From the NCBI RefSeq assembly GCF_000812875.1, contig NZ_JSYK01000003.1, positions 1,240,001 through 1,304,000 of the forward strand: a stretch of 64,000 nt of DNA, given 5' to 3'. Shown in pieces: positions 26,987 through 36,591 of this stretch (the stretch's first letter is position 1; every line of letters starts with the position of its first letter). This DNA comes from Kaistella solincola (lineage in GTDB: Bacteria; Bacteroidota; Bacteroidia; Flavobacteriales; Weeksellaceae). A program made the position numbers and the translations under genes. A model generated the notes under the pieces. It did not search any database. It saw only the letters and a program-made list of their open reading frames with translations, and was not told the origin of the DNA.

Positions 26987-27907
26987 TTGGCTAATTTAAT
27001 TTTACTTTTTCTGTGTCTTTTGCTCGGAATAATTTTGCGAAAGCTTAAACTTTTTCCTGAAAACGGCCATGTCGCGTTGAATTCTTTTGTTGTAAACATT
27101 TCGCTTTCCGCGCTGTCGCTTTATTATATCCCGAAAATTGTGCTCAATTATCAGGTGATTTTTCCGGTGTTGGTGCCGTGGTTAAACATTTTGCTGGCGC
27201 TATTGTTTTTCAGCATTCTCGGTAAAAAACTCGGTTGGTCTAAATCCTTAATCGGTGCTTTAATTTTATGCGCGGGTTTCAGCAACACTTCTTTTGTGGG
27301 AATTCCTGTTATTCAGGCGCTTTACGGCGAAAGCGGAATTAAAACGGTGATGTTGGTGGATCAGCCAGGTTCGTTTGTCGCACTTTCAACGCTTGGTATT
27401 ACAATAGCAAATGTGTATTCCGGCGGAAAAAATTCAGCTTCGGAACTCACACAGAAAATTCTGAAATTTCCACCATTTATTGCTTTTTCAGTTGCTGTTG
27501 CTTTAAATATCTTCAATGTTGAAATTCCGAGTGAAATTGATGAAGTTTTTGCAAAATTGGGTGCGACCACAGTTCCGCTGGCGTTGGTTTCAGTTGGAAG
27601 TCAGCTGCAATGGCAGAAATTTAATAACGAAGCAAAACCGCTTTTTTTCGGGCTTTTATTTAAACTTTTACTTTTTCCGGCGTTTATTTTCATCCTTTAT
27701 TTTTTGGTTTTAAAACAGCGCGGTGACATCATTGAAATTTCATTTCTGGAATCTGCAATGGGCCCGATGGTTACCGCAGCAATTATTGCGGCAGCGCACC
27801 GTCTGGAACCAAAACTGTGTAATCTCATGCTGGGAATCGGTATTCCGCTTTCATTTGTGACCTTAGCTTTCTGGTATTTCGTGCTGCATTTTTCGGGTTT
27901 TAATTAA
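26987..27907 (+). CDS. AEC family transporter
   Basis: The 306-residue membrane protein has about ten hydrophobic segments in two sets of five, as in the auxin efflux carrier family, with the internal helix break near FSNTSFVGIPVIQALYG and a similar second half (ESAMGPMVTAAIIAA). Family members export organic anions such as malate; the substrate here is unknown. The start is TTG (MANLILLFL); there is no suitable ATG. Confidence 0.88.
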   Translation: MANLILLFLCLLLGIILRKLKLFPENGHVALNSFVVNISLSALSLYYIPKIVLNYQVIFPVLVPWLNILLALLFFSILGKKLGWSKSLIGALILCAGFSNTSFVGIPVIQALYGESGIKTVMLVDQPGSFVALSTLGITIANVYSGGKNSASELTQKILKFPPFIAFSVAVALNIFNVEIPSEIDEVFAKLGATTVPLALVSVGSQLQWQKFNNEAKPLFFGLLFKLLLFPAFIFILYFLVLKQRGDIIEISFLESAMGPMVTAAIIAAAHRLEPKLCNLMLGIGIPLSFVTLAFWYFVLHFSGFN

Positions 27908-27950
27908 AAGCGTTCTTACCTTAGGTCAATCCCATTGGTTTTACGATTGC

Positions 27951-27958
27951 TATCTTTG
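27951..27958 (+). promoter_or_regulatory. -7 element of the DsbA-like gene
   Basis: TATCTTTG matches TAnnTTTG and ends 20 nt before the ATG; a TTG lies at 27935, closer than usual for -33. Confidence 0.55.
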
Positions 27959-27978
27959 TGTAGTTAAATACAAAAGTT

Positions 27979-28683
27979 ATGAAAGTAGATATTTGGAGCG
28001 ACATTAGATGTCCCTTTTGTTATGTTGGTAAAAAGAATTTTGAAAACGCTTTGGAAAATTTTCCGAACAGAGAAAATATTGAAGTTACGTGGCACAGTTT
28101 TCAGCTCGATCCGAACTTGAAAACACAGCCTGAAAAAAATTCGCTTGATTATTTTTCTGAAGCCAAAGGTGTTTCTAAAGACCGAGCGCAAGAAATGCAC
28201 GCACATGTTTCCAAAGCCGGAAAAGATGCCGGAATAACATTCAATTTCGATGATCAGAAAGTGGCAAATTCTTACCGCGCGCACTTATTAGTGAAACTTG
28301 CGGAAAGTAAAGGTTTAGCAAATGAAGCTGAAGAAGCGCTTTTTAAAGCACAACTGGTTGACGGAAAAAATATTGATGATGAAGCCACTTTAATTGAAAT
28401 CGGTAAATCTTTGTCTTTTACGGAAGATGAAATTAAAGCCGCACTTTCTTCCGATGAATTCGGTCACGCGGTGGCGCAGGATATGCTGCAGGCGCGCCAA
28501 ATGGGAATCAGCGGCGTGCCGTTTTTCGTTATTAATGACAAATACGGTGTTTCCGGCGCACAGCCAACACCGGTTTTTGCTGAGGTTTTAGAAAAATCGT
28601 GGCAGGAATTTGCAGAAGGCGACAAAGGTTTGAAAATCATTCACGAAGGTGAAAGTTGTGACACCGACGGAAACTGTGACTAA
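27979..28683 (+). CDS. DsbA family oxidoreductase, FrnE-like
   Basis: The 234-residue protein has a thioredoxin fold with active site C11-P-F-C14 (SDIRCPFCYVG), the inserted helical domain and the cis-Pro segment SGVPFFVIND near residue 180. There is no signal peptide, so it is cytoplasmic, as expected for the FrnE/2-hydroxychromene isomerase-like branch. The C-terminal tail has a second Cys pair (ESCDTDGNCD) that could be redox-active; such tails occur in FrnE proteins. A terminator follows. Confidence 0.9.
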   Translation: MKVDIWSDIRCPFCYVGKKNFENALENFPNRENIEVTWHSFQLDPNLKTQPEKNSLDYFSEAKGVSKDRAQEMHAHVSKAGKDAGITFNFDDQKVANSYRAHLLVKLAESKGLANEAEEALFKAQLVDGKNIDDEATLIEIGKSLSFTEDEIKAALSSDEFGHAVAQDMLQARQMGISGVPFFVINDKYGVSGAQPTPVFAEVLEKSWQEFAEGDKGLKIIHEGESCDTDGNCD

Positions 28684-28711
28684 AATTTTCCGCGCTAAAA
28701 TTTAATTTAAT

Positions 28712-28740
28712 AAAACGTCTGAAACATTTCAGGCGTTTTT
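28712..28740 (+). terminator. Terminator
   Basis: AACGTCTGAA pairs with TTCAGGCGTT (one G-T pair), ending in six Ts. Confidence 0.85.
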
Positions 28741-28811
28741 TGTTTTTTTGCTGCTTTTAGGGCAAATTTTTTGGAAAGGAAGTTGCATTCATTTCGCGGA
28801 AAATAATTACC

Positions 28812-29315
28812 ATGAGCCGAGGTTTTGTAAAAGAAGATGATCAGGAAGAAGTTCCTTTAGTTCCTCCCAGAGCGGATTTGCCCGCCGGAACCGAAAATTT
28901 CGTCACCGAGAACGGAATGAGGGAGCTTTTAGCAGAAAAGGAAAATCTGCTCGCCGAGCAGGAAAAATTAGACGCGTCGCAGGAGAAAGAATACCGAATT
29001 GCCGTCAATCATATCAATGCGAAACTACAGCTGCTGAACGAAAGAATCGCATCAGCGAAAATCATCGATCCAAAAAAATTACCGCAGGACGAGGTGCATT
29101 TTGGCGCGGTGGTCACTTTTAAAAATTCCGCGAACTATTCCAAACAGACTTTTCAGATCGTTGGTGTTGATGAAGCCAATGTTTCCAAAGGTAAAATATC
29201 ATCCATTACGCCTTTAGCAAAAGCGTTAATGCACAAAAAAGTTGGCGAAAAAGCAACATTAAAATTAAAGGACAAAGAAAATATTTTCGATATTTTAGAG
29301 ATAAAATACATTTAG
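28812..29315 (+). CDS. GreA/GreB family transcription factor
   Basis: The 167-residue protein has an N-terminal region predicted to form a coiled coil (about residues 35-85; ELLAEKENLLAEQEKL) and a C-terminal FKBP-like domain (VHFGAVVTF, KISSITPLAKALMHKKVGEKA). This is the layout of Gre factors, which rescue backtracked RNA polymerase, or of the related Rnk/anti-cleavage proteins. The first 30 residues (acidic, VPPRADLP) match a GreB-like subgroup. The tip acidic pair is not obvious to me, so cleavage activity is uncertain. Confidence 0.82.
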   Translation: MSRGFVKEDDQEEVPLVPPRADLPAGTENFVTENGMRELLAEKENLLAEQEKLDASQEKEYRIAVNHINAKLQLLNERIASAKIIDPKKLPQDEVHFGAVVTFKNSANYSKQTFQIVGVDEANVSKGKISSITPLAKALMHKKVGEKATLKLKDKENIFDILEIKYI

Positions 29316-29317
29316 GC

Positions 29318-29348
29318 GCTGAAATTGCGTTTAGAATTTCGCTTTTTT
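29318..29348 (+). terminator. Terminator with bulged stem
   Basis: GC-t-GAAATT (29318-29326) pairs with AATTTCGC (29335-29342), followed by six Ts. Confidence 0.65.
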
Positions 29349-29445
29349 ATTTTTGAAGTAAAGTCTTTTTCAAAACGAAAAAAAACACTCATTTTGAGGC
29401 AAATTTTTGAAATCAAAAGCACGGTCACTTTAAAAAAAACATCGT

Positions 29446-29453
29446 TATATTTG
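29446..29453 (+). promoter_or_regulatory. -7 element of the M1-like outer-membrane protein gene
   Basis: TATATTTG matches TAnnTTTG; the ATG at 29468 is 14 nt downstream. Confidence 0.6.
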
Positions 29454-29467
29454 ACGCACTTTTGAAA

Positions 29468-32284
29468 ATGAAAAGATATTTCTTTGCTTCTTTTTTCCTG
29501 ATTTTTTTTACTGAAGTCTTCGCGCAGCAGGACAGCATTTCTATTTCTGCCACAGTTTCCGCAGATCAAAAAGAAATGTACGTGGAGCAAACTTTGGTGT
29601 ATTATAATACCACTGATGTTCCGCAGGATAAAATAAAACTCCTGAACTGGAGCGCCGCTTATAAAAACCGCGACACGCCGCTGCTGAAACGCACGATGGA
29701 AGACCGAAAAAATGACCTTTATTTTGCCCAAAAATCTGAACTGGCGTCTGTAGAAAACCTGAAAATTAACCTGGACGGCAATTCGCTGGAACCGAATTCG
29801 CGACAGGAAAATATTTTCATTGCTTTAGACCAAACTTTACAGCCCGGCGAAAGCAAAAAACTGACTTTAAATTATAAAATAAACCTGCCGAATCCGCAGT
29901 TTACAGGTTATGGCACACTGTACGACGACACGCATTTCAAATATTTTTTCGTGGTTCCGGACGGTTTCGAAGATGAAAACCAAACGCCGAAATATTACCG
30001 CGGCATCGAAGAAAACCAAAGTCCCGGAAATTACTGGAAAGTTCAGTTTAATTTGCCCGCGGAGGTGAATGTAAAAAGCAATCTAACGCAGGAAAACGCC
30101 ACCACTTTTAGCGGAAACCTGCCTGTAGACCCGGAATTTTTTCTGTCTAAAAGTGCCACAGATTTGCTGATGACCGAAATTGACGGACAGCATATTACGG
30201 TTCAGCTGGGTTATACTTTGCCGGAAGATAAAAAAAAGGCGTTGGAATTTTTCCTGCCTTTGCACCTAAAATTCATTAAAAATAAAATCGGTTTTTTGCC
30301 GGATAAGCTTTTCATCAGTGAAAAATTTCGCCAGGAGGAAAATTTTGTCGGCATAGATGATATTAATTTTTGGAAATTTAATTTTCAGCTATTCACCGAT
30401 TACGAGAAAACCGACCTCGCCTATTTCAGTGTAATTTCTAAAGCCGTAATGCTGAATGCAGCAAAATTTGAAAAAAATGATGATCACTGGTTAAGCAACG
30501 GTTTGAAAACTTACCTCGAAATCCAGTATTTACACCAATATTATAAGGATAGAAAACTGCTTGGCGACTTGCCGGAAAATGCAAAAATATTGGGCATTAA
30601 GCCGTTAAAATTTTTCCACGCTTCGGAACTGAAACTTACTGAAAGATACGGACTTGCGTACCAATATATGGTGACGCAAAATCTGGATCAGAAAATTGGT
30701 GAAGAATTTGCGAACCTCAGCAACTTCAATGCGACAGCGATCAGCCATTTCGAAACCGGAAGTCTATTTTCTTTTCTGGCGGAAAAAATGGGTCACGAAC
30801 ACTTTGCTCAGTTTTTACAGAACTATTTGGCAGAAAACAGAGGAAAACACGTGGACAAGCAGGTTTTTCTGGATAAACTTACTTTAGCTTCTGGATATTC
30901 TGCGGACTATCTGGATGAATTCATCAAGCATAAAAACCGTGTAAATTTCCGCTTAAAAAGGTACCGTAAAATTGGTGAAGATTTTCAGGTTAAAATTTCG
31001 AAAAACACGGTAATGACCATTCCGTTTAAAATAGAAACCGAAGAAAAATCGGGCACCAGCAAGACTTTTTGGTTTGATACTGACGATACAAGGAAAACCG
31101 TTCAGTACAATATTCCGCAGTCTAATGCCGAAAAAATCATTATTAACGACGATTATATTTTCCCTGAAAAAAACTTCCGCGACAATTATCTGTACACCAA
31201 AGGCGTTTTCGCAAACACCAAGAAAATTAAATTAAAGCTGCTGAAAGACATTCCGAATCCGGAATTCAATGAAATATATATTACTCCGCGCTTGAATTTC
31301 AATGCTTATGACAAAGTTTTGTTTGGTTTAAATATAAAAAATACCTCGTTATTTCCGCGAAAATTTGCGTATTCCTTTACACCATATTTCAGCTCCGGCA
31401 CCGGACAGTTAGCGGGTTCCAGCAGCGTTGGTTATTCCTTTCAGCCCGCGGAATCTTTTTACCGAAGTCTGGATTTGGGAGTTTATGCCTCGCATTTTCA
31501 CTATGATTACGATTTAACTTACCGGAAATTAGGGGCCTTTGCAAACCTGAATTTTGCGAGAGATCCGCGCGCGGAAATCCGAAGAGATGCCGCGTTTTCT
31601 TACACGTATCTCGAAAAAGATTTAGATCCGAATAAATCGAATGACACCGAATATTCTAAATATAATTTATGGAACGTTGGATACGCTTTTTCGGACCGTA
31701 GTCTTATTAATGAAAAGTATTTCAGCACCGGTGTGCAGTGGATGGAAGATTTTCAGAAAATCACCACCGAAGTTTCCTACCGGTACGAATATGCAAAAGA
31801 CAAAAAGATAAGTTTGCGCTTTTTCGGTGGAGTTTTCCTGTCGAACAATACCAAAAACAGCCTTTTTGACTACGGAATTTCGCGTGTTTCCAACTACGCC
31901 TTTTCTTACGGTTTGCTCGGGCAAAGTGCTACGACGGGCGTTCTGGCGCAACAACTCATCATCGCGGAAGGCGGTTTTAAATCTTATATCGGCACAACAG
32001 CAAACCAGTGGATTACCACGGTAAATTCCGATACACACGTGTGGCGCTGGTTTAATGTTTATGCGGACGCGGGCGTTTATAAAAACAAGTTTGAAAGCGC
32101 GAAATTCATTTGGGATTCGGGAATAAAATTAAAGGTTATTCCGGATTTTCTTGAGGTTTATTTCCCAATCCAAAGTTCGCTGGGTTTTGAACCGGCTTTT
32201 AAAGATTACGGCAAAAGAATCCGTTTTACGCTCAGCCTGAATATTTCAGCAATCACGAGTTATCTGCGTCGCGGCTGGTTTTAA
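29468..32284 (+). CDS. M1-peptidase-like protein without catalytic motifs, with C-terminal barrel-like region
   Basis: The 938-residue protein has a signal peptide (about residues 1-20). Residues about 25-200 look like the N-terminal saddle domain of M1 aminopeptidases. Residues about 250-480 resemble the thermolysin-like domain: HWLSNGLKTYLE aligns with the usual WLNEGFATYLE. The HExxH(x18)E zinc site and the GAMEN motif are not there: the HExxH position reads VISKAVML and the third-ligand Glu is replaced in LSNG. From about residue 600 on, alternating aromatic strands, ending in Phe, suggest an outer-membrane beta-barrel. I infer a non-catalytic surface or periplasmic protein anchored in the outer membrane. 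The ATG at 29468 is preferred over TTG 29462. Confidence 0.7.
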   Translation: MKRYFFASFFLIFFTEVFAQQDSISISATVSADQKEMYVEQTLVYYNTTDVPQDKIKLLNWSAAYKNRDTPLLKRTMEDRKNDLYFAQKSELASVENLKINLDGNSLEPNSRQENIFIALDQTLQPGESKKLTLNYKINLPNPQFTGYGTLYDDTHFKYFFVVPDGFEDENQTPKYYRGIEENQSPGNYWKVQFNLPAEVNVKSNLTQENATTFSGNLPVDPEFFLSKSATDLLMTEIDGQHITVQLGYTLPEDKKKALEFFLPLHLKFIKNKIGFLPDKLFISEKFRQEENFVGIDDINFWKFNFQLFTDYEKTDLAYFSVISKAVMLNAAKFEKNDDHWLSNGLKTYLEIQYLHQYYKDRKLLGDLPENAKILGIKPLKFFHASELKLTERYGLAYQYMVTQNLDQKIGEEFANLSNFNATAISHFETGSLFSFLAEKMGHEHFAQFLQNYLAENRGKHVDKQVFLDKLTLASGYSADYLDEFIKHKNRVNFRLKRYRKIGEDFQVKISKNTVMTIPFKIETEEKSGTSKTFWFDTDDTRKTVQYNIPQSNAEKIIINDDYIFPEKNFRDNYLYTKGVFANTKKIKLKLLKDIPNPEFNEIYITPRLNFNAYDKVLFGLNIKNTSLFPRKFAYSFTPYFSSGTGQLAGSSSVGYSFQPAESFYRSLDLGVYASHFHYDYDLTYRKLGAFANLNFARDPRAEIRRDAAFSYTYLEKDLDPNKSNDTEYSKYNLWNVGYAFSDRSLINEKYFSTGVQWMEDFQKITTEVSYRYEYAKDKKISLRFFGGVFLSNNTKNSLFDYGISRVSNYAFSYGLLGQSATTGVLAQQLIIAEGGFKSYIGTTANQWITTVNSDTHVWRWFNVYADAGVYKNKFESAKFIWDSGIKLKVIPDFLEVYFPIQSSLGFEPAFKDYGKRIRFTLSLNISAITSYLRRGWF

Positions 32285-32285
32285 A

Positions 32286-32311
32286 CAAAAAAAGCGGCTC
32301 CGAAGAACCGC
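32286..32311 (-). terminator. Terminator of the T9SS-tailed gene
   Basis: On the minus strand GCGG-t-TC-ttcg-GA-g-CCGC (32311-32294) is followed by seven Ts. Confidence 0.8.
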
Positions 32312-32333
32312 ATTATTGATTAAAAAATAGTGT

Positions 32334-33113
32334 TTAGTTTTTAATTGCTTTTCGGCTTACTTTAGCAGTACCGTTATCCACAGTTACAATATACATCCCC
32401 TTCTTTAAAGAAGATGTATTGATGGAATCACCGCTGTTTACCCTGTTTGAACTCATCAATCTTCCTTCAACACTATAAATATTTACGGTTGCTTTTTCAG
32501 GAAGAATCACAGTTAAAGCGCTACCAAGATTGGTGTTCATTTTAATTTGCTTGTCAAAAGCAGAAATATCAGCAACAGCTAAATCTTTTTTGTTCATTAC
32601 AGAAAAATCATCAAATAGCGCTAAGGTTGCACCATTGTATGCCCTCACCGCAACATCTAAGCTGGTGGCGTTTGGTCCTGCTACCATTTCGGCTGTATAT
32701 TTTGTCCATACTGACGCGTTAGCAAGAAAGCCGTTATTGGTTCTAAAAGCGTCGGTATCAGCGTTAGTAGTAGTATAAACAGGTGCCCCACTTGCATCTT
32801 TATAAACGCTCCATAATCTGGTATCAGTCCCATCACCTGCCGATTTATACCAAAAAGAAATTACATAGGTTTCACCCGCCGTTACAGGCACATTTTGGAA
32901 AAAGCCAGTTGTAGCTGTTGCTCCATTGTAACTTGCAGAATTAGTGCCGCTATGCGCATCTGTTGTATTGATTGCAGGTGCCGTATAGGAAGATGTAGTT
33001 CCGGCAGCCCAAGGTGATAAACCAGTTTCAAAACCGGGATTGGACAGAAGTTCCTGAGAAAACACAGTTGCTGTGATAGCAACCACACTTAAAAGAGTAA
33101 AGATTTTTTTCAT
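32334..33113 (-). CDS. Secreted protein with carbohydrate-binding-like domain and T9SS type A sorting tail
   Basis: The 259-residue protein has a signal peptide (residues 1-19), a beta-rich domain (about 20-170; LLSNPGFETGLSPWAAG, FFQNVPVTAGETYVISFWYK) of the galactose-binding/CBM4-9 type, and a C-terminal type A sorting domain (about 190-259; VNIYSVEGRLM, LKKGMYIVTV, ending KAIKN) that directs export by the type IX system and surface attachment. There is no catalytic domain, which is unusual; it may be a free-standing binding protein. A terminator lies just after it. Confidence 0.88.
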   Translation of the reverse strand: MKKIFTLLSVVAITATVFSQELLSNPGFETGLSPWAAGTTSSYTAPAINTTDAHSGTNSASYNGATATTGFFQNVPVTAGETYVISFWYKSAGDGTDTRLWSVYKDASGAPVYTTTNADTDAFRTNNGFLANASVWTKYTAEMVAGPNATSLDVAVRAYNGATLALFDDFSVMNKKDLAVADISAFDKQIKMNTNLGSALTVILPEKATVNIYSVEGRLMSSNRVNSGDSINTSSLKKGMYIVTVDNGTAKVSRKAIKN

Positions 33114-33328
33114 AATAAAAAATTTAAGGTTAAAATTTACAAACCGAATTTAAGAAATTTTCCGGAATTATATTTTCTTTGAACAAAATTTAACGTTCAC
33201 AGCATCAATAATTTTAATTTTCATAAAACATGCAGAATATTTACAGAATTAGCAAAGCATTATCTTTTTAGTGAGTGCTGAACCGTTTACAATTTTAGCC
33301 GCAGTTTTTCGTTATTTTTACACTTTGT

Positions 33329-36300
33329 TTGCGCACTTTGATTAAAAAATTACTTGCTTTTTCCGCCTTTTTTTTCGCTTTTTACCTGCTGAATGCGCAA
33401 ATTTTTTCGTGGACCAATCCCAATATTCCGGAGGATTCTTTAAAAAAAGACTCCATTTTGGCGGCAAAAATTAACAAAGATATTTTCTCAAAAGATACTT
33501 TAGACTTCATCCGTTTGCCGAGTAAAACCATTGTTGATGAAGGCGTAATCGTAAAAAACGCCAAATCACAAACGCTGGGCGACCTCAATTCGAAAGGATC
33601 AATAATCCGAGGAATTACTTTCGGAAATAATCAGGGACAAAGCGTGCAAAGTTCCATGGATCTTCAGATTTCCGGCAGACTTTCACCGGACGTCACAATT
33701 TTAGCATCGATTTCTGATCATAATTTGCCGGTTCAGGCAGATGGTTACACGCAAACTTTGGAAGAATTCGACAAAGTTTATATGCAGCTGAACATCAAAG
33801 AAAATTCAATTTTACGCGCCGGACATTTAGATTTGGTCGATGATCAGACTTTTTTTGGTCGCTACCAAAGGCGGAGCATGGGTTTGCAGTTCGAAACGTC
33901 ATTTGGAAAGGAAAATAAAACCTTTGTGGAATCTTCTGCGGGCGTGGCGCGAAGCGAATTTCATCGCGTACGTTTTGAAGGAATTGAAGGAAACCAGGGT
34001 CCGTATCGCTTGAACGGCAAAAACGGCGAGCAGTTCATCACCATTATTTCCGGCTCGGAGCAGGTTTTTATTGACGGAATTTCGATGAAGCGAGGTGAAA
34101 GTCTGGATTATGTCATCAATTACAACACCGGCGAAATTACGTTTACCAGTTTTCGGCCGATCTTGCGCCAGAATTTTATCACGATTTCCTATAATTACAC
34201 GAACCGGAATTATACACGTTTTCTGGTTACCGGCGGCGTTCAGCATCAGCGTGAAAAATTGAAAATTGGCTTAAACTGGTTTCTGGAAAATGATAATAAA
34301 AATGCGCCCTTAGCTTTAAATTTATCCAAAGAAGATGAAAAAATCCTAGCAAATGCCGGCAATAATCCGGAACTTATGTATGCGCCTTCCGGAACGGTTT
34401 CCGAATACGATGTTAATAAAATCCTGTATGCTTTAAGACAGAATTCTACCGGCAATTATTATGAATTTTCTACAGATGAAGCGCAGACTTTATATCAGGT
34501 TTCGTTCACCAGTTTTGGCGATAATAACGGTGATTACCGCATAAAGCAAACCACGAATAACGGACGCGTATTTGAATATGTGGGACCGCAAAACGGTAAT
34601 TACCGCGCGGTTCGGAAGTTGCCGGCGCCACAAAAATCTCAGGTTTTTTCTACCAATGCAGAATTTCTTCTGAACGACGGGAAAGTTGGCGCAGATTTTT
34701 CGCTGAGCAATTTTGACGTTAATCTTTTCTCCAGCAAAAATTCGGAAAAAAACCTCGGTTTTGCCGGCAGAATTTTTGGTTTTAAAACTTTCACAAAAAA
34801 TACATGGAAAGGAACGCCGAGTTTTGAATATCAACACATCAGCTCGCAGTTTCATATTCTGGACCGCATCAATGATGTGGAATTCTCGCGCGATTTCAAC
34901 TTAGCGCAGGAATTCAACCAGATCACACAAAACAGACTAATTTTCAGTTTTTTAAACCAATGGAAAAACAACTCTTTTCTAAATTACCAACTAAATTATC
35001 TAAAGGAAAAAAATTCTTACCAAGGCGTAAAAAATGATTTGGATTTCGGTTTTTTGAAAAAAAACATTAAAACAACAGGTAAAATTTCTTACCTCGACAC
35101 GAAATCTGTATTTCAGGACACCCAATTTCTACGCGGCGGCGCCGAAACAGAATATCTCGGTAAGAAAGGGAGCTGGACTTTAGGCGCCGGAATGGAGCAC
35201 AATTTGAAAAAATTTAATCAAACTGAGTTGCTGGATGTTACGAGTTTTCGCTGGAAGGAAATTTTTCTACAAAAGAAAATTGGCGATTCCGCGCGACTGA
35301 AACTTTTAAGCAAAATTTACCTTCGCGATAATGATTCGGTGCGTGATAACCGTTTGGAAAACAGCAACCGAATTTTAGGTTTTCTTGCAGAAAGTCAGCT
35401 CATTAAAAATGAAAATTCCACACTGACGGCGCTTGTTCATTATCGGAAATTTTTCAATCAGCAAAAAAATTACAATAGCCAAAATAACCAAGATTTTGTG
35501 CTTGGAAACCTCACTTATCAGCAGCAATTATTCAATAATGGCATGCGTTTTCAGGCTTTTTACGAACTGGGAAATGGCCAGGAAGCGCAGCGAGAATTTC
35601 AGTATATTAAAGTGACCGACGCGCAGGGAATTTACAAATGGACAGATTATAATGGCGATGGAATTCAGCAACTTGATGAGTTTGAAATCGCGGAATATGC
35701 TGATTTGGCGCAGTATATCCGCGTTTACACGAACACTGTAAAATATGTTCCATCGAATAAAAATAAATTACAGCTCGCGCTTTTTGTGAATCCGGCGGTG
35801 GTTTTTAATTCTGAAAATCAGTTTCTGAAACGCTGGAATTTCAACATTTCATTAAACTCGCAAAACTCTTATCTGAAAAGAGAAAAAGTTGTGGTTTTCA
35901 ATCCGTTTGAAAATAATGAAAATCAAATTTTGAAAAATCAAAATATTCTGGCGTCGGTGCAGTTTAATCAAACCGAAAAATCGGGCTGGAACGGAAATTA
36001 CCGTTTTATCGACAATACCAATTTAATCAACGCAAATTTCAGCAATGAAGAGCGCAGCCAGACTTCGCATTTCGCAAATATTGGGCATTTCTTCGGCAAA
36101 AATTTGCGGTTAGAATGGGAAAATTCTTTACATCAAATCCAGAATTCGTCCGAACTTTTTTCGACCAGAAATTACCAGCTTCGAAATTTAGAAAGCAGAC
36201 CGAAAGCAATTTATAAATTTACTGATGCAATTCAGGCTGAAATATCTTCCGCTTTTCGTCAGAAAAAACGGCTTGACGGTCCGGAATTTTTAAAAACTTT

Positions 36301-36571
36301 AGATTTAACCGGCGGTTTGCAGTGGGAAAGACGAAAAACTTCTGTGCGCGGAAATTTTTCTTTTATCGATAACGAATTCACCGGAAATAATTTTTCAATC
36401 GTTGGAAATCAAATGCTCGACGGTTTAAAACCCGGAAAAAACCAGGTTTGGTCGCTATTTTTACAACAGGCAGTGAATTCATTTATTCAGCTGAATGTAA
36501 ATTATGAAGGACGAAATTCGGGTGAGCGCACCATTCACATCGGTTCCATGCAGGTGAAAGCCAGCTTTTAG
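33329..36571 (+). CDS. Large outer-membrane beta-strand protein, unknown
   Basis: The 1080-residue protein has a signal peptide (ends near NAQ) and then a region rich in Asn and aromatic residues with many short beta strands. Residues about 90-290 contain conserved-looking stretches (RGITFGNNQGQSVQSSMDLQ; RVRFEGIEGNQGPYRL; DYVINYNTGEITFTS) that remind me of the repeat units in SprA-type proteins of Bacteroidota, though it is much shorter than SprA. The rest is probably a beta-barrel. No function is assigned. The start must be TTG: codon 33329, or the TTG at 33338; there is no in-frame ATG nearby. Confidence 0.72.
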   Translation: MRTLIKKLLAFSAFFFAFYLLNAQIFSWTNPNIPEDSLKKDSILAAKINKDIFSKDTLDFIRLPSKTIVDEGVIVKNAKSQTLGDLNSKGSIIRGITFGNNQGQSVQSSMDLQISGRLSPDVTILASISDHNLPVQADGYTQTLEEFDKVYMQLNIKENSILRAGHLDLVDDQTFFGRYQRRSMGLQFETSFGKENKTFVESSAGVARSEFHRVRFEGIEGNQGPYRLNGKNGEQFITIISGSEQVFIDGISMKRGESLDYVINYNTGEITFTSFRPILRQNFITISYNYTNRNYTRFLVTGGVQHQREKLKIGLNWFLENDNKNAPLALNLSKEDEKILANAGNNPELMYAPSGTVSEYDVNKILYALRQNSTGNYYEFSTDEAQTLYQVSFTSFGDNNGDYRIKQTTNNGRVFEYVGPQNGNYRAVRKLPAPQKSQVFSTNAEFLLNDGKVGADFSLSNFDVNLFSSKNSEKNLGFAGRIFGFKTFTKNTWKGTPSFEYQHISSQFHILDRINDVEFSRDFNLAQEFNQITQNRLIFSFLNQWKNNSFLNYQLNYLKEKNSYQGVKNDLDFGFLKKNIKTTGKISYLDTKSVFQDTQFLRGGAETEYLGKKGSWTLGAGMEHNLKKFNQTELLDVTSFRWKEIFLQKKIGDSARLKLLSKIYLRDNDSVRDNRLENSNRILGFLAESQLIKNENSTLTALVHYRKFFNQQKNYNSQNNQDFVLGNLTYQQQLFNNGMRFQAFYELGNGQEAQREFQYIKVTDAQGIYKWTDYNGDGIQQLDEFEIAEYADLAQYIRVYTNTVKYVPSNKNKLQLALFVNPAVVFNSENQFLKRWNFNISLNSQNSYLKREKVVVFNPFENNENQILKNQNILASVQFNQTEKSGWNGNYRFIDNTNLINANFSNEERSQTSHFANIGHFFGKNLRLEWENSLHQIQNSSELFSTRNYQLRNLESRPKAIYKFTDAIQAEISSAFRQKKRLDGPEFLKTLDLTGGLQWERRKTSVRGNFSFIDNEFTGNNFSIVGNQMLDGLKPGKNQVWSLFLQQAVNSFIQLNVNYEGRNSGERTIHIGSMQVKASF

Positions 36572-36591
36572 ATTTGTGAAAAATTCGCCGC

